From the NCBI RefSeq assembly GCF_900606115.1, contig NZ_UWPJ01000025.1, forward strand, positions 59,376-123,375: a DNA stretch of 64,000 nucleotides, given 5' to 3'. Below are positions 9,274 to 17,204 of this stretch, piece by piece. Position numbers and translations under genes: made by a program. This stretch comes from Pigmentiphaga humi (GTDB taxonomy: Bacteria; Pseudomonadota; Gammaproteobacteria; Burkholderiales; Burkholderiaceae_B). The notes below the pieces were generated by a model that did not search any database, had not been told where the DNA came from, and saw only the letters and a list, made by a program, of their open reading frames with translations. Position 1 is the stretch's first letter. Every line of letters begins with the position of its first letter.

Positions 9274-10268
9274 TACCGCTCGACCCCGACGAACTGGTTG
9301 GTATAGAGATCGGTCAGCGGCGCGGCCTTGGACACGATGCCTTCCGACACGTAGAACTTCTGCACTTCGGCCAGGCGCGCCGTGTCCATCTGGCCCAGCA
9401 CCTTCTGGTCGGCGTATACGTACTGGTTGTACAGGCGCAGGATGCGCTCGAGCTTCTCTTCCTTGCCCTTGAAGGCCGGCGCGGCCTGGGCATAGGTGGC
9501 GGCGGCGCTCTTGGGATCCTTCATCACGTCCTGCATGCCGCGCAGCGTGGCGCGCACCAGGCGCTTGATGAGGTCGGGGTTCTTCTTGATGGTCTCGTCC
9601 GAGGCGATGATGGCCTGGGCCATGCTGTTGAACGGCTTGTCGAGCTTGAGGTACTCGGCGTTGCCGTTGGTGGCTTCGTCGGCATCGACCAGCCAGTCGG
9701 GGGTGGCGGCCATGCCTTCGGACTTGCCGGCGGCAAACAGCTGCCAGACGCCGGCCGGGCCCGCGGCCTGGATGGACACGTCGTTCTTCGACAGGTTGTA
9801 CTTCTTCAGCGTGCCCAGCAGCGCGTAGTAGGTGGTGTCGCTGTACGAGATCACGGTGACGGTCTTGCCCTTGAGGTCCGAGACCGACTTGATCGGGCCG
9901 TTCTTCTTGACGGCCAGCGAGGACAGCGAACCGGCGCCCAGCACGGCGACGGCCTTGACCGGCACGCCGTTGGCGCGAACGATGATGGGCGTATCGCCGA
10001 TGGCGCCGCCGATCACCGCGTTGCCCGCGCCGATCTGCTTGGCGACGTCCACGCCGCCCTTGCCCAGCACGAAATTGACCTTGATGTTTTCATCGGCGTA
10101 GTAGCCGCGCTGCTGCGCGATCATCCACGGGGCGAAGGCCGGCAGCGTGGGCGGCGCGGGCAGCAGGTAATCGATTTCCTCGGGCGCCGCGTGCACGGCG
10201 AAGGGCGATGCCACGGCCACGGCAACGGCGGCCAGCTTGAAACTGCACGAGATCAGGGCTTTTTTCAT
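9273..10268 (-). CDS. ABC transporter substrate-binding protein (SsuA/NMT1 type)
   Basis: The 331-residue periplasmic protein begins with a Sec signal peptide (MKKALISCSFKLAAVAVAVASPFAVHA, cleavage around residue 27). The mature part shows the NMT1/SsuA-like fold: FAPWMIAQQRGYYADENIKVNFV, a GGVDVAKQIGAGNAVIGGAIGD loop and a GKTVTVISYSDTTYYAL hinge region. The ATG at 10268 was chosen because it starts the signal peptide and is preceded by GGAAG; the frame is open further upstream but without family support. It lies 47 bp after the ATPase gene and overlaps the permease start by one base. The ligand could be a sulfonate, an aromatic acid or a pyrimidine. Confidence 0.9.
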   Translation of the reverse strand: MKKALISCSFKLAAVAVAVASPFAVHAAPEEIDYLLPAPPTLPAFAPWMIAQQRGYYADENIKVNFVLGKGGVDVAKQIGAGNAVIGGAIGDTPIIVRANGVPVKAVAVLGAGSLSSLAVKKNGPIKSVSDLKGKTVTVISYSDTTYYALLGTLKKYNLSKNDVSIQAAGPAGVWQLFAAGKSEGMAATPDWLVDADEATNGNAEYLKLDKPFNSMAQAIIASDETIKKNPDLIKRLVRATLRGMQDVMKDPKSAAATYAQAAPAFKGKEEKLERILRLYNQYVYADQKVLGQMDTARLAEVQKFYVSEGIVSKAAPLTDLYTNQFVGVER

Positions 10269-10315
10269 GAGGCTTCCAGGGTAAGCGCGAACGGAGCGCG
10301 ACGTGTCGTGGGGGA

Positions 10316-11101
10316 TTAATGCAGCTCGGCGGTTTCCTTGCCGACCTTGAGCAATTCCATCAGGCGGCCTTGCAGCGGCCCGATCTGCGGCAGCTTGCGG
10401 CGTTCCAGGGGATTCTCGCGCAGCGGCAGGTCGATGACGATTTCTTCGATGATGGTGCCGGGACGCTCGCTCATGACCAGCAGGCGGTCCGACAGCGCGA
10501 TGGCTTCCACCAGGTCGTGGGTAATGAATAGCGCGGTCTTGCGCTTTTCGAACAGCATTTTGGCCAGGTCCTGCTGCAGCACCATCTTGGTCTGCGCATC
10601 CAGCGCGGAGAACGGCTCGTCCAGCAGCAGCACCTGCGGATCGACGGCCAGCGTGCGGGCCAGCGCGGCGCGCTGGCGCATGCCGCCCGACAACTGGTAG
10701 GGGTAGTGTTCCTCGAAGCCTTTCAAGTGGCACTTGGCCAGCAGTTCATCGGCGATCACCTTGCGCTCGCGCGCCGGGGCGCCATCGATCTCCATGCCCA
10801 GCTCGACGTTGGCGCGAATGGTGCGCCAGGGCATGAGCAGGTCTTTCTGCAGCATGAACGCCACCTTGCGCACGGGACGGGTGACGCGCTGGCCGCCGAC
10901 GTAGACCTCGCCCTCGCTGGGCAGGTACAGGCCGGCGCCCATGTTCAGCAGCGTGCTCTTGCCACAGCCGGAGGGGCCGATGATGGACACCACCTCGCCG
11001 CTGCGGATGCTCAGGTTGACGTCGGTGACCGCTGCCCGCGGCTCGCCCGTCTGGCGGTCCACGAAACGCTTGCCGACCTGGCGGAACTCGATTTCATTCA
11101 T
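10316..11101 (-). CDS. ABC transporter ATP-binding protein (SsuB/TauB type)
   Basis: A 261-residue nucleotide-binding subunit with Walker A GPSGCGKST (~42-50), Q-loop MLQKDLLMPW (~84), signature LSGGMRQRAALAR (~137), Walker B VLLLDEPFSALD (~158) and the switch histidine in LFITHDLVEA (~194). It is the first gene of the operon ATPase, binding protein, permease, SDR, IclR on the minus strand. The C-terminus contains the DLPLRENP segment seen in SsuB-like proteins. Confidence 0.92.
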   Translation of the reverse strand: MNEIEFRQVGKRFVDRQTGEPRAAVTDVNLSIRSGEVVSIIGPSGCGKSTLLNMGAGLYLPSEGEVYVGGQRVTRPVRKVAFMLQKDLLMPWRTIRANVELGMEIDGAPARERKVIADELLAKCHLKGFEEHYPYQLSGGMRQRAALARTLAVDPQVLLLDEPFSALDAQTKMVLQQDLAKMLFEKRKTALFITHDLVEAIALSDRLLVMSERPGTIIEEIVIDLPLRENPLERRKLPQIGPLQGRLMELLKVGKETAELH

Positions 11102-11232
11102 GGTGCTGGGCCTGTAAAAACCAAAACGTCGGCGCGGCGGCCCGCTGGGGCGGGGTCTTGCCGATTGCAGGACGCAAAGCCTTGCGTTAGGGTCGATCGA
11201 TCAAGCAATAAGGCATCGTCTTAAATACGAAA

Positions 11233-11249
11233 CCATATCTCATATACGG
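11233..11249 (-). promoter_or_regulatory. Imperfect inverted repeat upstream of ABC importer operon (IclR operator candidate)
   Basis: CCATAT and its imperfect complement ATACGG are separated by 5 nt in an AT-rich stretch about 130 bp upstream of the ATPase start. The same stretch also carries the near-repeat TACGAAAC / TACGGAAC. This is a visual candidate for regulator binding; no experimental or alignment support. Confidence 0.25.
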
Positions 11250-11267
11250 AACAACGCGAAAAATATA

Positions 11268-11331
11268 GCGCCTCGATTTGGGAGGCGCGACTGGGGAAAC
11301 CACTAAGGGGATGCTTGCTACATGGGCAAGC
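11268..11331 (-). other. Two consecutive hairpins in the 5' region of the ABC importer operon
   Basis: The 400-bp gap between folE and the ATPase gene holds two perfect stems: GCGCCTC/GAGGCGC (11268-11288, loop 7) and GCTTGC/GCAAGC (11313-11331, loop 7), joined by a 24-nt purine-rich linker. They could be part of a leader RNA or small RNA. I could not match the layout to any known riboswitch class. Confidence 0.3.
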
Positions 11332-11445
11332 AAACACCGGGCCAGGCTACGAAGCGGGCCCTATGCGCCAGCCTGTTACCGGCGTGCGCAGGGAAAGAAA
11401 GGGAAAATTCGCACCGAACCAGGGCGCGGCGCCCCGAGAATGTGC

Positions 11446-11493
11446 ATCCGGCGCACAACCGCCGGATGACACGAGCCCCGCCTTGCACGGGGC
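11446..11493 (-). terminator. Tandem hairpins after folE
   Basis: On the minus strand the folE stop is followed by a 6-bp GC stem (GCCCCG/CGGGGC, 11475-11493) and then a perfect 8-bp stem ATCCGGCG/CGCCGGAT with a 6-nt loop (11446-11467). No clear U tract follows, so termination may be weak or Rho-assisted. Confidence 0.45.
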
Positions 11494-11501
11494 CGGGCGC
11501 T

Positions 11502-12047
11502 TCAGCCGATCAGGCCGAGGAACTCCGCGCGCGTGGAGGGATTCTCGCGGAAAGCGCCGAGCATGACCGAACTGACCATGGACGAGTTCTGCTTCTCGAC
11601 GCCGCGCATCATCATGCACATGTGCTGGGCCTCGATCACGACCCCCACCCCCAGCGCATCGGTCACCTGCTGGACCGCCTCGGCGATCTGCAGGGAAAGA
11701 TTTTCCTGGATCTGCAGGCGGCGCGCATACATATCGACGATGCGCGCCACCTTGGACAGGCCCAGCACTTTGCCGTTGGGCAGATAGGCCACATGGGCCT
11801 TGCCGATGAAAGGCAGCAGGTGGTGCTCGCAAAGCGAGTACAGCTCGATGTTCTTGACCAGCACCATCTCGCTGGAGTCGGACGAGAACAGGGCGCCGTT
11901 GACGATGTCGTCCAGCTTCTGGCCGTAGCCCTGGCACAGGTACTTCATGGCCTTGGCGGCGCGCTTGGGCGTATCGCGCAGCCCTTCGCGCTGCGGATCC
12001 TCGCCGAGTTGTTCGAGGATGGCGGTGTAGTGCTGTTCGAGCGACAT
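11502..12047 (-). CDS. folE: GTP cyclohydrolase I
   Basis: Converts GTP to 7,8-dihydroneopterin triphosphate, the first step of tetrahydrofolate synthesis and also of the queuosine route. The 181-residue protein carries the zinc and catalytic motifs [23 protein letters not shown] (CEHH at ~84-87), [20 protein letters not shown] and the second zinc cysteine in [12 protein letters not shown]. The ATG at 12047 is preceded by GGGAG at good spacing; an in-frame TTG four codons earlier overlaps that sequence and is less likely. It follows murI on the same strand after a gap of about 130 bp. Confidence 0.95.
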   Translation of the reverse strand: MSLEQHYTAILEQLGEDPQREGLRDTPKRAAKAMKYLCQGYGQKLDDIVNGALFSSDSSEMVLVKNIELYSLCEHHLLPFIGKAHVAYLPNGKVLGLSKVARIVDMYARRLQIQENLSLQIAEAVQQVTDALGVGVVIEAQHMCMMMRGVEKQNSSMVSSVMLGAFRENPSTRAEFLGLIG

Positions 12048-12180
12048 CGATGCTCCCAATGCGAATGCGTGTTTTCCCCGGCGCCTGCGTCACGTGGCCG
12101 CGGCAATCCGACGGCAGCCGAAGGCGTGAGAATACCCCATCGCCTCCGGCCCGGCGCGCAAAGTCCCTGCCGGGCGTGGG

Positions 12181-12990
12181 TCAGCAATACGGCTGCGGCA
12201 GGCGCGCAACCGCGGCCGGATGACCGGTCAACGCGGCAATGCGGCGCGCAACCGCGGCCGGATCGCCGCTGGTCAGGAACTCGACCGTTCCCTGCCCCGC
12301 AGCGTTGACCAGGCCATGGCTCAGCAACTGGCGATGCAACTGCCGCGCGAAGGGTTCGCCGGTCTCCAGCAGGGCCACGCCCGGCCCGGCGTGGCGGCGG
12401 ATGGGTTCGGCCAGGAAAGGAAAATGCGTGCAGCCCAGCACGAGTACGTCGGCCCCCCGCGCCAGCAGGTCGGCCAGCGGCTGGGCCACGAGGTGATCCT
12501 GCTGCGGCGTCCAGCCCCCCTCTTCCACCAGCGTGACCCAGCCGGGGCACGGCTTGACCAGGACCTCCACGTCTTCGGCCTGGCGCCGAACCAGGGCGTG
12601 AAAGCGTTCGCTGAACAGGGTGCCGGTGGTGGCCAGCACGCCTATCACGCCCGAACGGGTCAGCCGGGCTGCCGGCTTGACCGCCGGCTCGATACCGACG
12701 ATAGGCAGGCCCGGATGATGCGCGCGCAAGGCCTCGACCGCCACGGCGGTCGCGGTGTTGCACGGGATGGCCACCGCCTTGGCCTGGCGCGCGAGGAAAA
12801 AATCGGCAATGCTCAGGGCTCGCGCGATGACGGCGGCGGGGCTTTTCTCGCCATAGGGCAGATGGCCGCTATCCGCGACGTACAGCAGGTTTTCGCGCGG
12901 CAAGGCGCGGCGGATGGCATCCAGCGCGCTGACGCCGCCTACGCCGGAATCGAAAATGCCTATCGGCCCGGACGGGTCGGCAGTCTTCAT
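12181..12990 (-). CDS. murI: Glutamate racemase
   Basis: Supplies D-glutamate for peptidoglycan. The 269-residue protein shows IGIFDSGVGGVSAL (~10-23), the first catalytic cysteine in AIPCNTATAVAV (~76) and the second in VLGCTHFPFL (~187), each in the expected context. A cofactor-independent two-base mechanism is known for the family. The next gene on the same strand is folE. Upstream lies a 390-bp AT-rich intergenic region shared with divergent gdhA. Confidence 0.95.
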   Translation of the reverse strand: MKTADPSGPIGIFDSGVGGVSALDAIRRALPRENLLYVADSGHLPYGEKSPAAVIARALSIADFFLARQAKAVAIPCNTATAVAVEALRAHHPGLPIVGIEPAVKPAARLTRSGVIGVLATTGTLFSERFHALVRRQAEDVEVLVKPCPGWVTLVEEGGWTPQQDHLVAQPLADLLARGADVLVLGCTHFPFLAEPIRRHAGPGVALLETGEPFARQLHRQLLSHGLVNAAGQGTVEFLTSGDPAAVARRIAALTGHPAAVARLPQPYC

Positions 12991-13160
12991 GGCATGCAGG
13001 GCAAAACGGATCAGCCCCGCATGATACGCCCTCGCCCCGCCGACTGTGCGCGCGGCGGGGCCGCCGGACGCGCAGCGACAAGTTAATGCGTCCCCGTTTT
13101 AACAGTCTTCCCGACCGATCGCTGAAAGACCGTCCCTAATTAAAAATCGCATCAAATAAG

Positions 13161-13240
13161 TGCAGAAGATGCATTTTTACCCCCATGATGGTGCAAAAAC
13201 AGGATTAAAATGCCGCGTTTTGTGGTTGAAACAGCACTAA
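13161..13240 (+). promoter_or_regulatory. AT-rich control region between murI and gdhA
   Basis: The divergent 390-bp gap is notably AT-rich between 13130 and 13245. It contains a TGCA-N5-TGCA inverted repeat (13161-13173), an isolated GGTGCA half-site (13190-13195, NtrC-like in appearance) and a TTGAAA hexamer (13226-13231). No complete sigma-70 or sigma-54 promoter can be assigned with confidence. Nitrogen control of gdhA is plausible but inferred. Confidence 0.3.
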
Positions 13241-13382
13241 AAAGAACCGCCGCACGCAACAGGTGCAGACCGCTGACGCTCCCTGGCACACCCTCGAAAC
13301 GACACCTCCTTCCGGAGCTGTTCCAGCCAGGCGTGGCCATCGCGACAGGACGACCCAAGCGCCGGGCATCTCGGAGCCGATT

Positions 13383-14726
13383 TTGAAGCACGCCAGCCTA
13401 GACAGTTTTCTTTCCCAGGTCGCCAAGCGCGATCCCCATCAGCCGGAATTCCTGCAAGCGGTCAAAGAGGTCATGACCAGCCTGTGGCCCTTCCTGCAGA
13501 AGCATCCCCGCTACGCCGAGCACGGCCTGCTCGAACGGCTGGTCGAATCCGAACGCATCATCCAGTTCCGCGTTTGCTGGGTCGATGACCAGGGCCAGGC
13601 CCAGGTCAACCGCGCCTTCCGCATCCAGCACAGCTCCGCCATCGGCCCCTACAAGGGCGGCATGCGGCTGCACCCCTCCGTCAACCTGTCCATCCTGCGC
13701 TTCCTGGCGTTCGAGCAGACCTTCAAGAACTCGCTGACCACGCTGCCCATGGGCGGCGGCAAGGGCGGTTCGGACTTCGATCCCAAGGGCAAGAGCGACG
13801 GCGAAGTCATGCGCTTCTGCCAGGCGCTGATGCTGGAACTCTATCGCCATCTCGGCCCCGACACCGACGTGCCGGCCGGCGACATCGGCGTCGGCGCCCG
13901 CGAAGTCGGCTTCATGGCCGGCATGATGAAAAAGCTGTCGAACAGCGCCGCGGCCGTCTTCACCGGCAAGGGCCTGGCCTACGGCGGCAGCCTGATGCGC
14001 CCCGAGGCGACCGGCTACGGCACGGTCTATTTCGCCGAACAGATGCTGCATCGCCGCGGTGACGGCTTCGCCGGCAAGACGGTCTCGATCTCGGGCTCGG
14101 GCAACGTCGCGCAGTATGCGGCCGAGAAATCCCTGGACCTGGGCGCCAAGGTCATCAGCCTGTCCGATTCGGACGGCACCCTGTACGTGCCCGGCGGCAT
14201 CGACGAAAGCCTGCTCAAAGAGATCATGGATCTCAAGAACGTGCAGCGCGGCCGCCTGTCGGACTTCGCAGCGGCGCGCAAGCTGTCCTTCGAGAGCGGC
14301 AAGCGTCCGTGGCACATCCCGGCCGACATCGCCCTGCCCTGCGCCACGCAGAACGAACTGGACGACAAGGACGCCGAAACCCTGGTGCGCAACGGCGTAC
14401 TGTGCGTTGCCGAAGGCGCCAACATGCCTTCCACGCTGGAAGCGGTGGATGTCTTCACCCAGGCCGGCACGCTGTACGCGCCCGGCAAGGCCAGCAATGC
14501 CGGCGGCGTGGCCGTCTCCGGCCTGGAAATGGCGCAGAATTCGCAGCGCCTGGCCTGGCACCACGCGGAAGTCGACGAGCGCCTGCGCGCCATCATGAAA
14601 GACATCCACGAAAACTGCGTGCGCCACGGCTCGCGCGGCGATGGTTCGGTCAACTACGTCGACGGCGCCAACATCGCCGGCTTCGTGAAGGTTGCCGACG
14701 CCATGCTGGCGCAAGGCATCTATTAA
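13383..14726 (+). CDS. gdhA: NADP-specific glutamate dehydrogenase
   Basis: Makes glutamate from 2-oxoglutarate and ammonium. The start is a TTG: GGAG lies six bases before it and it yields a 447-residue protein of exactly the length of E. coli GdhA with the matching N-terminus (LDSFLSQVAKRDPHQPEF). Conserved blocks are SSAIGPYKGGMRLHPSVN (substrate Lys), TTLPMGGGKGGSDFDPKGKS (catalytic Lys ~128), PAGDIGVGAREVGFMAGM and the Rossmann motif SGSGNVAQYAAEKS (~235-248). The frame is open upstream to 13263, but that extension is not conserved. Two tandem copies of the dispersed repeat follow the stop codon. Confidence 0.95.
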   Translation: MKHASLDSFLSQVAKRDPHQPEFLQAVKEVMTSLWPFLQKHPRYAEHGLLERLVESERIIQFRVCWVDDQGQAQVNRAFRIQHSSAIGPYKGGMRLHPSVNLSILRFLAFEQTFKNSLTTLPMGGGKGGSDFDPKGKSDGEVMRFCQALMLELYRHLGPDTDVPAGDIGVGAREVGFMAGMMKKLSNSAAAVFTGKGLAYGGSLMRPEATGYGTVYFAEQMLHRRGDGFAGKTVSISGSGNVAQYAAEKSLDLGAKVISLSDSDGTLYVPGGIDESLLKEIMDLKNVQRGRLSDFAAARKLSFESGKRPWHIPADIALPCATQNELDDKDAETLVRNGVLCVAEGANMPSTLEAVDVFTQAGTLYAPGKASNAGGVAVSGLEMAQNSQRLAWHHAEVDERLRAIMKDIHENCVRHGSRGDGSVNYVDGANIAGFVKVADAMLAQGIY

Positions 14727-14735
14727 TAAATAAGG

Positions 14736-14878
14736 CCTCCCCGTACGCGCTTACGCGCGCCCCCCAGGGGACGAAGCGGGTGGACCGGAAGAAAAGCCCA
14801 CCCCTACGCGGCTACGCCGCGCCCCTCGAGGGGCAGCACTGGCGGACCGGCAAAGCCGGATCCGCTGTGCCCTGGGGG
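14736..14878. repeat. Dispersed palindromic repeat, copy 2 (composite of two units)
   Basis: Starts with the CTACGCGCTTACGCGCGC-like block (here CGTACGCGCTTACGCGCG), continues through CCCCCAGGGG and a truncated GGTGGACCGG, then begins again with CCTACGCGGCTACGCCGCG, CCCCTCGAGGGG and the GGACCGGCAAAGCCGGATCC hairpin. The same two-unit composite occurs in inverted orientation at 45520-45662. It lies between gdhA and the convergent permease gene, where it could fold as a terminator for both. Confidence 0.85.
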
Positions 14879-14918
14879 CTGAAATCTGTCTCAGTTTGCG
14901 GTATTGGGCTCTTCTGTT

Positions 14919-16034
14919 TTATTCCGGAACCCTCGGGTCTCGTTTTGCCGGCCCGCCTGTGCCGCTCACTGGATAGCCTTCCACAGGCGGCACCAATAGC
15001 CACTCTCGCCATATGGCGACGAGCAGGGCCATCAGGACCGGGCCGACGAACAGGCCGACCAATCCCATCGTTTGCACCCCGCCGACCAGGCCCACGAAAG
15101 TGGGCAGGAACGGCAGTTTGACCGGGCCGCCCACCAGCCGGGGGCGCAGGGTCTTGTCGACGACGAAGAGTTCGAGGGTGCCCCAGGCGAACAGGCCCAG
15201 GCCGGCCACGAGCTTGCCCGATCCCACCAGATAGAGCGACACCATGGTGAATGCGAGCGGCGCGCCGCCGGGGACCAGCGCCATGAAGCCGGTGACCAGG
15301 CCCAGCAGCGCGGGCGACGGCACGCCGGCGATCCAATAGGCTACGCCGAGCACGACCGCCTCGCCGATGGCGATCAGCCCCATGCCGGTAACGGTGGCGC
15401 TGATGGTGGCGGGCACGACGCGCGACAGCCGGGTCCAGCGCTGCGGCAGCACCCGTTCGCCGACGATGTCGAGCTGCGCGACCATCCTGGCGCCGTCCTT
15501 GTAGACGAAGAACAGGATGATCAGCATGAACAGCACCGTGAGCGCCAGGTGGAATACGTTGCCGGTGGCCGACAACGCCACGCGGTAGATGTTGCCCAGG
15601 TGTTCGCCGCTGACGAACTGCACCCAGCTGCCGAGCGCATGCGGCTGGGTCAGGTGCTCCTCCCAATAGCCCGCCAGCCGTTCGCCCACCAGCGGCAGGC
15701 CGCTGACCCAGAGCGGCACGGGCAGACCCACGCGATTGGCATCCATCAGCCAGCGGATCAGGTTGCTGGCCTCTTTGATGGCGTAGGACAGCCCGTAGGC
15801 GAAAGGCACGATCAGGCCCACCACGATGACCAGCAGCGCGACGCTGGCCGCGAGCGCCGTGCGCCCGCCGCAGAACCTGACCCAGCGGTGGTACAGCGGC
15901 CAGCTCGCCAGGCCGATGATCAGCGCAGCCAGCCCCGGGACGAGGAATCCGCTGAAGAAATACACGCCGGCCAGCAGCATCAGGATGAGCAGCCATCTGG
16001 CCATCAGGCGGGCGGAGAAAACGGGAGGCGTCAT
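14919..16034 (-). CDS. AI-2E family (PerM/YdiK-like) membrane protein
   Basis: A 371-residue integral membrane protein with about seven or eight hydrophobic segments, starting ARWLLILMLLAGVYFFSGFLVPGLAALIIGLASW. The C-terminal family block is present: TGFMALVPGGAPLAFTMVSLYL (conserved PGG/IP-type loop) and a late GLVGGVQTMGLVGLFVGPVLMALLVAIWREW. Members include autoinducer-2 exporters and Na+/H+ antiporter-like proteins; the function here is unknown. Start is uncertain: ATG 16034 was chosen, but an in-frame TTG at 16073 adds 13 residues and neither has a good ribosome binding site. Confidence 0.85.
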   Translation of the reverse strand: MTPPVFSARLMARWLLILMLLAGVYFFSGFLVPGLAALIIGLASWPLYHRWVRFCGGRTALAASVALLVIVVGLIVPFAYGLSYAIKEASNLIRWLMDANRVGLPVPLWVSGLPLVGERLAGYWEEHLTQPHALGSWVQFVSGEHLGNIYRVALSATGNVFHLALTVLFMLIILFFVYKDGARMVAQLDIVGERVLPQRWTRLSRVVPATISATVTGMGLIAIGEAVVLGVAYWIAGVPSPALLGLVTGFMALVPGGAPLAFTMVSLYLVGSGKLVAGLGLFAWGTLELFVVDKTLRPRLVGGPVKLPFLPTFVGLVGGVQTMGLVGLFVGPVLMALLVAIWREWLLVPPVEGYPVSGTGGPAKRDPRVPE

Positions 16035-16196
16035 GAAAAGTCGCGTGAACGAAGCGGAGAACGTCGCCGACAACTGTACCAGCTAGCGCGCGGCCCCATC
16101 GGTCCACCGCGACAAAAACCCGCCGCGGCATGGACTCGCGCACACGCGCCCGGACGCAGCGGGTAAGCTAGCGGCTGCCTCCCGCAATCGCCCGCC

Positions 16197-17195
16197 ATGC
16201 TGCGCACCTATCTGCCGATCGCCCTCGCCGTCCTGGCCATTGTCCCCACCACCTTGTGGAGCGCGTTCGCCCTGCGCTACCAGGCTCCCGGCCCGGCGGC
16301 CGCCAAGACCGCTGCGGCGCTGCTGGCGGCGCTGTTCGGCCTGGCCATGCTGTGGCTGGCGCTGCGCGGCCGGCCGGGCTGGGCGCTGGCGGCGCATGCC
16401 GCCGCGTTCTGCCTGCTGCTGGTCTGGTGGCACGGCATTCCGCCTTCCAACACGCGCGACTGGGCGGACGACGTCGCCCGCATGACCACCGGCCGGGTCG
16501 AGGGCAGCGTCGTCACGCTGGAGCAGGTGCGCAACTTCGACTGGCGCAGCGGCACCGACTACACGCCGCGCTGGGAAACGCGCAGCTACGACCTCGACCG
16601 GCTGGCCAGCGTAGACCTGTTCCTGTCCTACTGGACCATACAGCCCATCGCCCACACCCTGGTCTCGTTCGGTTACGACGACGGCCGCCAGCTCGTGTTC
16701 TCGGTCGAGATCCGCAAGGAACGCCACGAGGCTTTCTCGTCCATAGGCGGCTTCTTCAAGGAGTTCGAGACCAGCGTGGTCGCCGCCGACGAACGCGACA
16801 TCGTCCGCGTGCGCACCAACGCCCGCGGCGAAGACGTCTACCTCTACCGCGTCGCCATGCCGCGCGCGGCGATGCGTTCGCTGTTCCTGCAATACATAGA
16901 AGAGGCCAACCGGCTCGTCGCCCAGCCGCGCTTCTACCACACCATCACGGCCAACTGCACGACCATCGTCTACCACATGGTCAAGCGCATCATTCCCCGC
17001 CTGCCCCTGGACTACCGCCTGATCCTGGCCGGCTATCTGCCCGGCTACATCTACGACATAGGCGGGCTGGACACCTCGCATACCCTGGACGAACTGCGCG
17101 AACGCGGCCGCATCACCGAGCGCGCGAGAGCCGCGGGCGACGCCGCGGACTTCTCCCGGCAGATACGGCGCGGCGTGCCGGGCATTCCGCAATAA
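16197..17195 (+). CDS. DUF4105 membrane protein
   Basis: The 332-residue protein has three N-terminal hydrophobic helices (~4-24, 34-54, 60-76) followed by a large soluble domain of the DUF4105 type. The family's signature occurs as FYHTITANCTTIVYHM, with the Asn-Cys-Thr-Thr core near residue 257; this fold resembles papain-like NlpC proteases, so a cysteine hydrolase activity facing the periplasm is possible. An early block NFDWRSGTDYTPRWETRSYDL is also characteristic. It is transcribed divergently from the AI-2E permease and converges with fusA2. Confidence 0.85.
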   Translation: MLRTYLPIALAVLAIVPTTLWSAFALRYQAPGPAAAKTAAALLAALFGLAMLWLALRGRPGWALAAHAAAFCLLLVWWHGIPPSNTRDWADDVARMTTGRVEGSVVTLEQVRNFDWRSGTDYTPRWETRSYDLDRLASVDLFLSYWTIQPIAHTLVSFGYDDGRQLVFSVEIRKERHEAFSSIGGFFKEFETSVVAADERDIVRVRTNARGEDVYLYRVAMPRAAMRSLFLQYIEEANRLVAQPRFYHTITANCTTIVYHMVKRIIPRLPLDYRLILAGYLPGYIYDIGGLDTSHTLDELRERGRITERARAAGDAADFSRQIRRGVPGIPQ

Positions 17196-17204
17196 AGGCG
17201 CACG

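Noticed and set aside
11281..11410. TPP or glycine riboswitch before the ABC importer
   Set aside because: A GCGCAGGGAA string resembles the end of a TPP element, but the CUGAGA and other core segments are absent and the orientation is wrong for the importer.
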